Counted from the first letter of the stretch, positions 7,925 through 16,882 are shown. The stretch: 64,000 nucleotides of DNA from Pseudomonadota bacterium (GCA_003577275.1 QEVO01000009.1:52920-116919); one strand, 5' to 3'. Program-made: numbers and translations. Notes: a model not told the origin generated them from the letters alone.

Positions 7925-9152
7925 GGGACTCTCCTTGCAAGAATAGCAGCATGGCCTGCGCCTGGGCGCGATCGGCGCGCAGACGCTCCAGGCTCAGCGA
8001 GGATTCAAGATCGGCAAGCCGGGCGCGGATGAGATCGGCAAAATCGCTGACCCCGGATTGATAGGCGGTCAGCGCCGCCTCGGCTGTCCAGCGGGCGCGG
8101 GCGGTGACCGCCTTTTCATAAAGGGCGACGCGATCTTTGCCGCGCCGCCAATCGGCGTATGTCGTCTCCAAGAGCTGGCGCAGATCAAGGAGCCTGGCGT
8201 CGCGGTCGAGCGTGGCCGCCTGACGTTCATGCCGGGCGGCGGCGACGTTGCGGTCCTGGCGCTTGGCGACGAACAGCGGCAGATCGAAGCTTACGCCGAT
8301 GGTGGCGAAGTCCGTGCGGCCGCCGCCGCGCAGGCCATAGCCCGCCTCCAATTCGAAGCCGGGCTTGTATTGCTCCTCGGCCAGCGCTACCTCGCGATCC
8401 ATGGCGGTAATGCGCGCGCCATCGCTGATCACCGCCGGGTGGTGCGCCAACGATTCCAAAATGATCTCCGGCGCCGCCGGCGGCGGCAGCATCGCCTGCT
8501 CGCCCAGCGAACGGGAAGCGGCCGCGCCGATAAAGCGCGCCAGCCGCGCGCGGGCGCGCTCCGTTTGCCGCTCGATATCCAATAGCCGATCGTCCAGGAG
8601 GCTCAGCTCCAGCTCGGCGCGCAACACGTCCTGGGCGGTCCCCCTGCCGCTGGCGAAAATGGATTTTGCCGCTTCCATCATTTCGGCCACTGCCTGCCGG
8701 CTCTTTCCCACCTTGTCCTTGGCGGTCAACCAATAGCGCAGCTCGATCCAGGCATCGCGGGTTTCGCGCACGATCTCGGCTTCGCGCAAGGCTCGCGCGG
8801 CGCGCTCCGCGTCGGCTTCCGCCTGCCGCTTGGCGCGCCTCAGCGCGCGGCTGTTGCCGCGGGAGAATTCCTGGCTGATCATGATTTCCCCCATGGTCAT
8901 GTCCTCCTGATCGAAGCGAAAATTGTCGACGGGCAGGTTGGACAGTCCGAGCCGCAATTTCGGATCGGGCAGTTGCGAGTCGGCGACGGCGCGCGCCTCG
9001 AACGCCGCCGCCTGCTCCTCGTAGCGGACAAGCGACGGGTCGGCGGCGGCCAGTGCGAGGCTGACCGCTTCGGCTATATCCAGCGGCGCAGCGGCGCGGG
9101 CCGGGAACGTGGCGGCAAGGATCGTCGCCACGACGAACAATGTGATGCGCAT
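7917..9152 (-). CDS. cusC: TolC-family outer-membrane efflux channel
   Basis: A 411-residue protein with a cleavable signal peptide (about 1-20, ending A-R-A-A-A) followed by two repeats of outer-membrane-efflux helices and strands, as in TolC/CusC/CzcC. Position directly before cusB and cusA indicates it is the outer-membrane exit of that tripartite pump. It is shorter than E. coli CusC and lacks an evident lipobox, so the symbol reflects role rather than close orthology. Confidence 0.88.
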   Translation of the reverse strand: MRITLFVVATILAATFPARAAAPLDIAEAVSLALAAADPSLVRYEEQAAAFEARAVADSQLPDPKLRLGLSNLPVDNFRFDQEDMTMGEIMISQEFSRGNSRALRRAKRQAEADAERAARALREAEIVRETRDAWIELRYWLTAKDKVGKSRQAVAEMMEAAKSIFASGRGTAQDVLRAELELSLLDDRLLDIERQTERARARLARFIGAAASRSLGEQAMLPPPAAPEIILESLAHHPAVISDGARITAMDREVALAEEQYKPGFELEAGYGLRGGGRTDFATIGVSFDLPLFVAKRQDRNVAAARHERQAATLDRDARLLDLRQLLETTYADWRRGKDRVALYEKAVTARARWTAEAALTAYQSGVSDFADLIRARLADLESSLSLERLRADRAQAQAMLLFLQGESHD

Positions 9153-9237
9153 GATGTAATGACTCCTCCGGGCGCTAACCGAGCATGACGAACGTCGCCC
9201 GCCTTTTAGAAAAAGGCGGGATGCGCTGCGTTATGGA

Positions 9238-9615
9238 TCAAGCGCGGGGAGGAGGGGTGGCGAATTCCGGCTGTCGGGCATGGAGGTGTGATGCGACAGC
9301 CCCGAAGTAGGCATCAAGGAGGTAAAGGTCGATGTGCGTCAATGCCAGATGGTCAACCATGGCGACGGAGACCATCGCCAGGCAGGCGCTCAAGCAATCG
9401 CCCAGGCAATTATCCGCCGGCTGCGGCTGATGATCTTGATGACAATCATCCGCCGCGGACGTCATTTGCTCGGCGTGATGGCGACAGCCGTCGGCCATGG
9501 CGTCCGCCGCTGCCTGACTGGACGCGGCCATGACGAAGGCAACGGCATAGGCGATGATCGCCATGACGGCAATCATGCGTGATAGGCGGCTGCACCTGTT
9601 GGTCAAGGCAAACAT
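9238..9615 (-). CDS. small Cys/His-rich protein, first gene of the cus operon
   Basis: A 125-residue protein with a hydrophobic segment at about residues 14-35 that works as a signal peptide or anchor, then a region rich in potential metal ligands (C-R-H-H, D-D-C-H-Q-D-H-Q, D-N-C-L-G-D-C-L-S-A-C) and a conserved-looking end P-P-P-R-A. Size, ligands and position resemble the DUF2946/CopL-type proteins found at the head of copper operons, but I cannot confirm the family. Start is uncertain: 9615 is used, 9651 and 9576 are possible. It probably binds or buffers periplasmic metal for the pump downstream. Confidence 0.65.
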   Translation of the reverse strand: MFALTNRCSRLSRMIAVMAIIAYAVAFVMAASSQAAADAMADGCRHHAEQMTSAADDCHQDHQPQPADNCLGDCLSACLAMVSVAMVDHLALTHIDLYLLDAYFGAVASHLHARQPEFATPPPRA

Positions 9616-9622
9616 CGCTTTA

Positions 9623-9651
9623 ACTATCGTCCTCGATCTGGACCGCGTCAA
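9623..9651 (-). promoter_or_regulatory. candidate cus operon promoter
   Basis: Read on the minus strand, TTGACG (9651-9646) is followed after 17 bp by GATAGT (9628-9623). The spacer contains a GTCC/GGAC dyad. Transcription would begin near 9616, close to the proposed start codon, so either the message is nearly leaderless or the true start is the Met at 9576. This is pattern matching only. Confidence 0.3.
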
Positions 9652-9695
9652 GGCTCGACCGCTTGGCCGACATGATAGCCACGCCGGCTTAAGAA

Positions 9696-9724
9696 ACCCT
9701 TAGGGTCACGACATTTTCTGTCGT
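9696..9724. promoter_or_regulatory. two adjacent palindromes between divergent genes
   Basis: ACCCTTAGGGT (9696-9706, arms of 5 around one base) is followed one base later by ACGACA-TTTTC-TGTCGT (9708-9724, perfect 6-bp arms). They lie between the cus operon and the ornithine aminotransferase gene. Such closely spaced dyads are typical of operator DNA, but which regulator binds is unknown. Confidence 0.4.
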
Positions 9725-9830
9725 TTTGCAGAATGCTACCAGCCATACCGGCTGTGGCCGCCGCCGATTACGGCCGCCATGGTCCGCCCGCCTCGCTAGA
9801 CTGAACAAAGCTCGGCGTTGGAGGCATAAG

Positions 9831-11039
9831 ATGCGGGACATCGACCTGGAAAAGCGCTACTGCGCTCCTAATTACGCGCCCCTGGACGTGGTGTTAAGTC
9901 GTGGCGCCGGAGTCTGGCTGTGGGATAGCGAGGGACGCAAATACCTTGACGGCATGAGCGCCTATTCGGCGGTCAGCCTGGGCCATGGCCACCCCCGTAT
10001 TCTGCAAGCCCTGTGCGAACAGGCGGAACGCCTGGCGGTGGTGTCCCGCGCCTTCTATTCCGATGTCTTAGGCGCCTTCCTCGCCGATCTTTGCCGCCTT
10101 GCCGGCATGGATATGGCGCTGCCTATGAACACCGGCGCGGAGGCGGTGGAGACCGCCATCAAGGCGGCCCGCCGCTGGGGCCATGAGGTCAAGGGCATTC
10201 CCGCCGACACGGCGGAGATCATCGTCGCCGCCGGCAATTTCCACGGCCGCACCACCACCATCATCAGTTTTTCCTCCGACGCCGAGTATCGCCGCGGCTT
10301 CGGGCCGCTAACGCCGGGATTTCGCCTCGTTCCCTTCGGCGACGCCGACGCGCTGGCCGCCGCCATCACGCCCCGCACTGCGGCGGTGCTCTTAGAGCCG
10401 ATCCAAGGCGAGAACGGCATCATCATTCCGCCCGCCGGCTATCTGCAGAAAGTGCGGCAGATATGCGATTGGGCCAATGTGCTGCTGCTCCTCGATGAAA
10501 TTCAAAGCGGGCTGTGCCGCACCGGCAAATGGTTCGCTTTCGAGCATGAGGGCATCCGCCCCGATGGCATGATGGTGGGCAAGGCGTTGGGCGGCGGCGT
10601 GCTGCCGGTATCCGCTTTCCTCGGCAAGCGCGAGGTGATGGCGGTGTTCACTCCCGGCAGCCACGGCTCGACCTTCGGCGGCAACTGTCTGGCCGCCGCG
10701 GTGGGACGGGAAACCTTGAAGGTCATGGCGGAAGAAGAATTGGCGTCGCGCAGCGCCGCGTTGGGGCAATACGCGCTCGATCGCCTGGCCGCCATGCGCT
10801 CGCCCACCTTGCGCGCGGTGCGCGGGCGGGGACTTTGGATCGGCATTGACGTCAATCCCGCCGTCATCGGCGGCAAGGCGTTGTGCCGCGCGCTGATGCA
10901 GCGCGGTCTCTTGACCAAGGAAACCCACGAGCACACCATCCGCTTCGCGCCGCCTTTAATCATCAGCCGCCAAGACCTCGACTGGGCATTGGACCGGATC
11001 GAGGACGCTTTGCGCTGGGCCGAGAAACAAGCCGCCTAA
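9831..11039 (+). CDS. rocD: ornithine aminotransferase
   Basis: A 402-residue class III PLP-dependent aminotransferase that moves the delta-amino group of ornithine to 2-oxoglutarate, giving glutamate semialdehyde. Family marks are N-T-G-A-E-A-V-E-T-A-I-K, the G-N-F-H-G-R-T segment, L-L-L-L-D-E-I-Q-S-G-L-C-R-T-G, and the lysine in V-G-K-A-L-G-G-G-V-L-P-V-S. The start follows a GAGG site 7 nt upstream; the frame extends to 9726 but that part is not family-like. It is followed after 11 bp by a guanidino hydrolase, which would supply ornithine. Confidence 0.93.
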   Translation: MRDIDLEKRYCAPNYAPLDVVLSRGAGVWLWDSEGRKYLDGMSAYSAVSLGHGHPRILQALCEQAERLAVVSRAFYSDVLGAFLADLCRLAGMDMALPMNTGAEAVETAIKAARRWGHEVKGIPADTAEIIVAAGNFHGRTTTIISFSSDAEYRRGFGPLTPGFRLVPFGDADALAAAITPRTAAVLLEPIQGENGIIIPPAGYLQKVRQICDWANVLLLLDEIQSGLCRTGKWFAFEHEGIRPDGMMVGKALGGGVLPVSAFLGKREVMAVFTPGSHGSTFGGNCLAAAVGRETLKVMAEEELASRSAALGQYALDRLAAMRSPTLRAVRGRGLWIGIDVNPAVIGGKALCRALMQRGLLTKETHEHTIRFAPPLIISRQDLDWALDRIEDALRWAEKQAA

Positions 11040-11050
11040 AGGAGCGACCG

Positions 11051-11935
11051 ATGACGACCCTGACCCGCCCGACCTTCGTGCTTTGTCCGCCGGATCATTT
11101 CGATGTCTCCTATGTCATCAATCCGTGGATGGACCCCGCCGCCTGGGCCAAGCGCAGCGACGAACTGATCGCCGGTTGCCGGCAGGGCTGGCGGGAATTG
11201 GCGGAGGCGCTGCGCCAGGCGGGGGCCGATATTGAGCTCCTGCCCGCCGCCCCCAGCGTACCCGACATGGTGTTTACCGCCAACATCGGCTTTGTGCTGA
11301 ACGGCGTGGCGTTGCTGGCGCACTTCCGCCATCCTGAACGGCAGCGGGAAGAACCGCATATTGCCCGCTTCTTTGACGATCTTTTGCGCCGCCGATTGAT
11401 CGATCGCGTGCTGCCCTGCCCGGATGGTCTTTATTTCGAAGGCTTCGGCGACGCCGTATGGGACGCCAGGCGGCAACGGATATGGATGGGCCATGGCCCG
11501 CGCACCAGCCCGGAAATGGCGCCCCATCTTCATGATATATATGGCGTGCCGATAACCCCCTTGGAGCTCATCGACCCCCGCTTTTATCACCTTGATACCG
11601 CGCTGTGCGCGTTGCGCGGCGGCGAGGTGCTCTATGTCCCCGAGGCTTTTAACGCCCAGGGGCTTGCCGCCATCGAGGCCGCGGTGGATAAGGACCGCCG
11701 CCTCATCGTCGGGGAAGAGGATGCGGTGCTGCTGGGCGCCAATGGCATTCCCCTCGGCAACCGCTATATCTGCGGCGGCATCAGCGAGGGATTGCGCCGC
11801 ACCCTGGCCGCGCGCGGCTATGAGGTCGAAACTCCGGGCATCGCCCCCTTCCGCTTAAGCGGCGGCGCCGCCTATTGCCTATCCTTGCGGCTCGACCACA
11901 AAAGCGCCGCCTTCGCCCGCCGCCAGGCGGCCTGA
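11051..11935 (+). CDS. arginine/dimethylarginine hydrolase of the amidinotransferase fold
   Basis: A 294-residue protein of the pentein (DDAH, arginine deiminase, arginine dihydrolase) superfamily. It shows P-D-M-V-F-T-A-N (about 71-78), F-E-G-F-G-D-A, F-Y-H-L-D-T-A-L-C containing the catalytic histidine, and a late G-G-A-A-Y-C-L-S-L with the nucleophilic cysteine. Members either make citrulline (DDAH, deiminase) or strip arginine directly to ornithine (dihydrolase). Pairing with ornithine aminotransferase favours the second, but this is inference from context. It is the second gene of a two-gene operon. Confidence 0.85.
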   Translation: MTTLTRPTFVLCPPDHFDVSYVINPWMDPAAWAKRSDELIAGCRQGWRELAEALRQAGADIELLPAAPSVPDMVFTANIGFVLNGVALLAHFRHPERQREEPHIARFFDDLLRRRLIDRVLPCPDGLYFEGFGDAVWDARRQRIWMGHGPRTSPEMAPHLHDIYGVPITPLELIDPRFYHLDTALCALRGGEVLYVPEAFNAQGLAAIEAAVDKDRRLIVGEEDAVLLGANGIPLGNRYICGGISEGLRRTLAARGYEVETPGIAPFRLSGGAAYCLSLRLDHKSAAFARRQAA

Positions 11936-12222
11936 AAAGACCCTTTTTTTGCCGTCTATTTGCCCCGGACGCTGTGGTTTCACCGCGGCGTCCGGCCCCT
12001 TGCCGCCCCGGCCGGAACTGCAAATCGGTTTCATTTGAAGGCGGGAGACCTGCCAAAATTATTTTTTCTCTTCAATCCCTTCTGGAAAATGTGTTACTAA
12101 TTGGTTAAAGAGAATTCGACCATCGATAGATCAATCACGTTTAATATACGTAAATTAGTAGACTTTACCGCGTTGTTCGATCACAAGTTGCGTACTGCAA
12201 GGGGCAAGTAGGAGCGTACCAC

Positions 12223-13659
12223 ATGAGAACCTACGAGGAATTAAGCGGGGGGGAAGGACGGCGGGTATTCTTTCGCGCCGAGCGGTTCCGGGCGCGGGAT
12301 CTATTTCAACGGGCAATGCCGCGTCTGATGCTGGATCAGACGCCGTTCACCTTGTGCGATGTCAGCGTCAGCGGCTTTGCCGCTTTCGCGCCGCCCAAGA
12401 GCGAAGATGTCTATAACCCGGAGATGCGGGTGGCGGTGCAACTGGCGGTTGGCGACAGCTACCTTTTCGAGGGCACCGGGGAAGTCGCCCGGGTCGAGCC
12501 GACGCAGACCGGCACCAAATTGGGCATCCGGCTCCTTGACCGCAGCTTCAACGTGCCGCAGGTAGTCTCCAAATATAAGGAAATCACCCTGCGCACCGAC
12601 CTGGCCGGCTTCGCCCGGATGGAGCCCGGCGCCGGCGTGTCGGCGGAATACCGCACGCTGTGCGCCGACACCCTGCATCTGTTGCGCTCCTACCGCGCCG
12701 GCCTGGAGCGGATCAGCCAGACCAAGCTCGATGACGGCGCGGCAGCGGAGCTCCTGGCTTCGTGCGAGGAGCAGATACTGCCGCAGTGGCGCGCCTTGTG
12801 GCATCGCGGCAACGCCTTGGCCGAGGCCGTGATGGACGATCTTGACGCCCTCGCCGCCACCAAGAAATTCACGGAGCTGGTGCTGACCCCCGAATTCATG
12901 GCCGGCGCGATCTGGAAGCGCAGTTACGAAAAGCCGTTGGGCTACCCCGGCGACTTCCAGATCATGAACATGGTCTACGACTGGCGGCGGGAAGGCGGCA
13001 GCCTTTATGAAAAACTGGTGCACCGCCTCGGTCTCGATGTCGCCGAATGCATCGCCACGCGCATGGTGATGATGCGCCAGGAGATCGCCAAGACGGTCCT
13101 CGCCGGCAGCCAAGGCGCGGCCAAGATCACCACCCTGGGCTGCGGCCCGGCGCGGGAAATCATCGATTATTTAAAGCTGCGCGAGCTGCCGCGCGCCGCG
13201 CATTTAACGCTCATCGACCAGGATCACGGGGCGCTGGAGCTGGCCTATGAGGCGACCCATCCCGAGGTCATTCGTCTCCACAAGCAGGCCAACGTCACCT
13301 GCCTGCACGCCTCCTTCAGTCAGTTGTTCAAGACCAGGGAATTGTTCGGCGCCATCGGCGCGCAAGACTTCGTCTATTCCGTGGGCCTCATCGACTATCT
13401 GCAAACCAGGCGCGCCAAGGCGTGGATTTCCTCGCTCTATACCTTCGTCGCGCCCGGCGGCAAGCTGATCATCAGCAATATGTATAAAACGCCGGGCAGC
13501 AACCTGTGGCCCATGGAGTTCATTTGCGACTGGAACGTCATTTATCGCGATGAGCGGGAGATGCTGGCGCTGGCCGAGGGAATACCCAATGCGGTGGCCG
13601 AAACCAGTCTTGATCCCACCGGCAGGGTCATCCTGCTGACGGTGCATAAGAAGGCTTAA
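12223..13659 (+). CDS. PilZ-domain class I methyltransferase resembling PhcB
   Basis: A 478-residue two-part protein. Residues about 14-110 look like a PilZ (cyclic-di-GMP) domain: arginines in F-F-R-A-E-R-F-R-A-R and the D-V-S-V-S-G signature at 46-51. Residues about 220-478 are a SAM-dependent methyltransferase with Y-E-K-P-L-G-Y-P-G-D-F, the SAM loop T-L-G-C-G-P-A-R-E-I near 302, and V-Y-S-V-G-L-I-D-Y-L. The Y-P-G-D-F type belongs to proteins annotated as 3-hydroxypalmitate methyl ester (extracellular factor) synthases such as Ralstonia PhcB. A TAGGAG site 9 nt upstream supports the start. It converges with a membrane histidine kinase. Confidence 0.8.
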   Translation: MRTYEELSGGEGRRVFFRAERFRARDLFQRAMPRLMLDQTPFTLCDVSVSGFAAFAPPKSEDVYNPEMRVAVQLAVGDSYLFEGTGEVARVEPTQTGTKLGIRLLDRSFNVPQVVSKYKEITLRTDLAGFARMEPGAGVSAEYRTLCADTLHLLRSYRAGLERISQTKLDDGAAAELLASCEEQILPQWRALWHRGNALAEAVMDDLDALAATKKFTELVLTPEFMAGAIWKRSYEKPLGYPGDFQIMNMVYDWRREGGSLYEKLVHRLGLDVAECIATRMVMMRQEIAKTVLAGSQGAAKITTLGCGPAREIIDYLKLRELPRAAHLTLIDQDHGALELAYEATHPEVIRLHKQANVTCLHASFSQLFKTRELFGAIGAQDFVYSVGLIDYLQTRRAKAWISSLYTFVAPGGKLIISNMYKTPGSNLWPMEFICDWNVIYRDEREMLALAEGIPNAVAETSLDPTGRVILLTVHKKA

Positions 13660-13684
13660 CGGGCTGTTGAATAACCCCTTCCCT

Positions 13685-13763
13685 GTCATCGCGAGCCGCC
13701 GTTAGGCGGCGTGGCGATCCATTAAAGAGTAAGATGGATTGCTTCGCTGGCGCTCGCAATGAC
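13685..13763. repeat. dispersed head-to-head palindromic repeat, copy 1
   Basis: Outer ends GTCATCGCGAG and CTCGCAATGAC are inverted; inner ends GGCGATCCA and TGGATTGC are also inverted. The left half has its own hairpin, CCGCC-GTTA-GGCGG. It lies between two convergent genes, where it could end transcription from both sides. It shares end sequences with the copies at 20438 and 41818. Confidence 0.8.
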
Positions 13764-13787
13764 TAATCGAAGAAGGCATAACTGATA

Positions 13788-15215
13788 CTACTCCGCAGCC
13801 TTAGGCGCGCTGGCGGAGGTATTGACCACCCGGCTGGCGGGCAGGGCGATGATAACCGTCGTGCCGACGCCCAGTTCGCTGTCGAGCACCACCTTGCCGT
13901 CGTGCAGCTCGGTAATTCTTTTCACCAGCGGCAGGCCAAGCCCGGTGCCGCCGTGCTTGCGGGCGAACGCGCCTTCGACCTGGACGAAAGGCTCCATGAC
14001 TTTCTCCAGATTCTCCTTGGCGATGCCGATGCCGCTATCCTTGAAATTGATCAGGAAGCGCCCTTCGCTGTCGCTGCCGAAGGAGACGTTCACCGAGCCG
14101 CCGTTTTGCGTGAATTTGATGGCGTTGCCTAACAAGTTGATGGCGACCTGCTTGATCAGCCGGGAGTCGACGCGCAAGATTGGCCGGTTCTGCGGCAGAT
14201 CGATGGACAGGCGAATGCCGCCTTCCCCGGCCTGCTCGCGCAAGAGACGCAGGCATGACTCCAAAAGCTCGATGATATCAACGTCCTCCTCTTCCAGCAC
14301 CAGCTTGCCGACCTCGGCCTTGGACAGGTCAAGCACATCGGAAATGATGTTGAGGAGATGTTCCGCCGCGCTGTGGATGTCGTCGACATAGCCGGCGTAG
14401 CGCTCCGAGCCGACCGGTCCAAACATGCGCTGCTGCATGATCTCGGCAAAGCCGAGAATGGCGTTCAAGGGCGTGCGCAATTCATGGCTCATGATGCCTA
14501 AGAATTCGCTCTTGGCGCGGCTTGCCGATTGCGATTCCTCCAACAGCTCATCGGTGCGCTTCTTCTCCAGCTTCAGCATTTCCGCATGCAGATAGTCGCG
14601 GCGAATGTAAAGCTCATGCACATAGGACGAGAAGATGCCGACGCCGGTCGACATCACCAGAAAGAAATTATTGCTCAACACCAGATGCGGCTCGATGGGA
14701 TTGATCCACAGCGCCACCGGCTGATAAAGCAGCGTCAGGAGGATCGCCAGGAACGCCGCGTTGGTCCAGCGCAGGCGGATGAGATTCAAGCAATAGCTCA
14801 CCACCATGATCAGCCCGGCGTAATAGAGCGCATTGCCCGGCGCTTCGGCGACGGCGGTCATGGCGATGATGCCGAGCCCGGCGGAAAACATCGCCATGCC
14901 CAGGGCAAACTGCGAGACATGCTTAAAGATGGGAGAATACGTAAGGGCGTAGACGCCGATCAGAACCGGCGTTACGCCCAAATAGCGGATCATCCAGATG
15001 GTGTCTCTGGTCTGCGGCAGCACCGAGGCGTCAAGGATTCCAAACAGCGCATAAAGCACCGCGCCCGCCAGCAGAAAAACTCGGATGCTGACGATGGCGC
15101 GATCGAGATGATCGAAGGCGAATTGCCGTTCGAACTCCGCGTTGGCAAAACGCAGCGTTAAGGGCCGAATTTCATAACCCGGCACCGTAACCGCTGTTTT
15201 CCAATCGACCTCCAT
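13788..15215 (-). CDS. multi-pass membrane sensor histidine kinase
   Basis: A 475-residue kinase. Residues about 42-200 hold roughly six or seven membrane helices with short loops, so the sensing part is in the membrane, as in PhcS or LqsS. A short coiled coil (205-235) leads to HisKA with S-H-E-L-R-T-P-L-N-A-I (phosphorylated His244) and a HATPase domain with N-L-L-G-N-A-I-K-F-T, D-S-G-I-G-I-A and G-G-T-G-L-G-L. There is no receiver domain and no response regulator gene in the window. It faces the PhcB-like gene with 128 bp between the stops. Confidence 0.92.
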   Translation of the reverse strand: MEVDWKTAVTVPGYEIRPLTLRFANAEFERQFAFDHLDRAIVSIRVFLLAGAVLYALFGILDASVLPQTRDTIWMIRYLGVTPVLIGVYALTYSPIFKHVSQFALGMAMFSAGLGIIAMTAVAEAPGNALYYAGLIMVVSYCLNLIRLRWTNAAFLAILLTLLYQPVALWINPIEPHLVLSNNFFLVMSTGVGIFSSYVHELYIRRDYLHAEMLKLEKKRTDELLEESQSASRAKSEFLGIMSHELRTPLNAILGFAEIMQQRMFGPVGSERYAGYVDDIHSAAEHLLNIISDVLDLSKAEVGKLVLEEEDVDIIELLESCLRLLREQAGEGGIRLSIDLPQNRPILRVDSRLIKQVAINLLGNAIKFTQNGGSVNVSFGSDSEGRFLINFKDSGIGIAKENLEKVMEPFVQVEGAFARKHGGTGLGLPLVKRITELHDGKVVLDSELGVGTTVIIALPASRVVNTSASAPKAAE

Positions 15216-15251
15216 GGGTCTTACTCAAGCGTCTCCAAGAACAGGCATCTC

Positions 15252-16544
15252 CTAGAACCTGCCGCGCAATCCTACGCCCACCACATTGGAGCTAGTGTCC
15301 GTCGAGCCCACCGTTTCCACCGTGGTCGCCAACAACGGGAACGGATTGGTGCGGTTGATCGGCTCCGTCTTCTTGAACATATGAACATAGGACAGATCGA
15401 TGGTCAGATGATCGGTTACGTCGTATGACGCCCCAACGGCCAGCCATAAGCGATCGGCATCGGGAATGCGGGTAGAGCGGAACTCGTCGACGGTCGGCGT
15501 CTCGTCGTATTCAATGCCGCTGCGCAGCGTCCAATCCTCGGTAGCCTTCGCCTGGACGCCGAGCGAGACGCCCCAGGTATTGCGGAAATTTTCCGCCGAG
15601 ACGAGCTCGCTGCCATCCTCCAGCTCAAGCCGGATTTCCGCGAAGCGATCCCAGCCGTAGTAGTTCACTTGCCCCAGCAAGGTAACGGTGGGAGTGACGT
15701 CATAGGCGATAGCGGCCGAAATCACCTCCGGCAAGTTGAGATCGGCGGCCACATCTTGTTCGGTGACGCTGCCCAAAAAGTCGGTCCGCGCCTCGCCTTT
15801 GAGACGGTGATCCACCGCCGAGCGGTAGCTTAAACCAATGCGCATCCGGTCGCTGGCCTTGACCAGAACGCCCAGGGTAAAGCCGATGCTCCAATCATCG
15901 CCATCGACCGCGAACGAGCCGTCGCTGGCGGCGTTCGGGCCGTTAGGGTCCAGCGGGTTCGGGATGGCGCTGATGAGCTTGGCGGTGGAGCGCTGAAAGC
16001 CGATGTTGGCGCCCAAGGACACCTGAGGGGTGATCTGGTAGGCGAGCGTCGGCGCGATCTCGACCACCATCACCTCGGACTTGGTGGAGTCATAGCGGCC
16101 CCAGTAGTCGTCCTTGTAGTCGTCCTTCAAACCGAACGGCACCGTCACCGCCAGCCCCATCCACAGCGCCTCCGACACCGGCATCGCCGCATAGAGATAA
16201 CCAGCCGGCTGCGGGCTGAACCCCTGCTCCTCGGCCAGGCCGCCGACGGGAATGCCGGTAAACGGCCCAATGGCGGCTGACGTGCCTGTATCGGATACCC
16301 GCGCCTTTGGCATGATGGCGTAAATCCCCGCGGCCGCCTGGGCGTCCTCCAGATGGGTCATGCCCGCCGGATTGTAAAACATCACGCTGGCATCATCGGC
16401 CATGGCCGCTTCGCCGGCGAAGGCGCGGCCGCTGGCCTTGACGCTCTGCTCCTGCAGGAAAAACCCTGCCGCGGTCGCGGGAACAGCCATAAGCGCCGCC
16501 GTCCCGGCGGTCATGATCGACATCAGCCCGGTGCGTAAAATCAT
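15252..16544 (-). CDS. fadL: FadL/OmpP1-family outer-membrane transporter
   Basis: A 430-residue beta-barrel protein for uptake of long-chain fatty acids or other hydrophobic compounds. It has a signal peptide (about 1-26, ending A-T-A), the mature start A-G-F-F-L-Q-E-Q-S, the family motif F-Y-N-P-A-G-M-T, and a C-terminal G-V-G-L-R-G-R-F whose final phenylalanine is the outer-membrane insertion signal. ATG at 16544 is preferred; a GTG directly before it is equally close to an AAGGGG site. Its product could import the hydrophobic substrate of the catabolic genes that follow. Confidence 0.92.
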   Translation of the reverse strand: MILRTGLMSIMTAGTAALMAVPATAAGFFLQEQSVKASGRAFAGEAAMADDASVMFYNPAGMTHLEDAQAAAGIYAIMPKARVSDTGTSAAIGPFTGIPVGGLAEEQGFSPQPAGYLYAAMPVSEALWMGLAVTVPFGLKDDYKDDYWGRYDSTKSEVMVVEIAPTLAYQITPQVSLGANIGFQRSTAKLISAIPNPLDPNGPNAASDGSFAVDGDDWSIGFTLGVLVKASDRMRIGLSYRSAVDHRLKGEARTDFLGSVTEQDVAADLNLPEVISAAIAYDVTPTVTLLGQVNYYGWDRFAEIRLELEDGSELVSAENFRNTWGVSLGVQAKATEDWTLRSGIEYDETPTVDEFRSTRIPDADRLWLAVGASYDVTDHLTIDLSYVHMFKKTEPINRTNPFPLLATTVETVGSTDTSSNVVGVGLRGRF

Positions 16545-16806
16545 CACGTTTGTTACCCCTTACCTCGCGTTTACTTTCATTCTTGCAGGGGGACAGGTTG
16601 CCTGGCCATCAGACACCTTCCCAGCCGGTTGATTACAGCCGTTTTTGGTTAATTTTCTCATAAGGATATCAAGCCGGCAGAACGCTCGGAAGCGCGCGGT
16701 CAGACGCGGGCCCGACGGCGGACGAAGGGGCGGCAAAGATATTCTGGGAAAGGCCTGGCGAGCGATCCGCTGCCTTCCATTTAACCTATTGATTTAAGGA
16801 GAGAAA

Positions 16807-16882
16807 TGGCGACCCCTACGGGACTCGAACCCGTGTTACCGCCGTGAAAGGGCGATGTCCTAGGCCACTAGACGAAGGGGTC
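16807..16882 (-). tRNA. gltT: tRNA-Glu (UUC anticodon)
   Basis: 76 nt with encoded CCA. The acceptor stem is GACCCCT with AGGGGTC, then G and CCA. The D-arm region is TCGTCTAGTGGCCTAGGAC, the anticodon loop CTTTCAC gives TTC, and the T arm is ACGGGTTCGAGTCCCGT. It is identical to the tRNA-Glu at 31695-31770 except for the wobble base. Confidence 0.97.

Noticed and set aside
6680..8032. A 450-codon plus-strand open frame opposite cusB.
   Set aside because: It is the complement of a clear CusB gene in GC-rich DNA; its composition (many His, Arg, Gly) is that of an antisense shadow.
10392..10934. A 180-codon minus-strand frame inside the ornithine aminotransferase gene.
   Set aside because: It mirrors conserved aminotransferase codons and has no ribosome site or recognisable domain.
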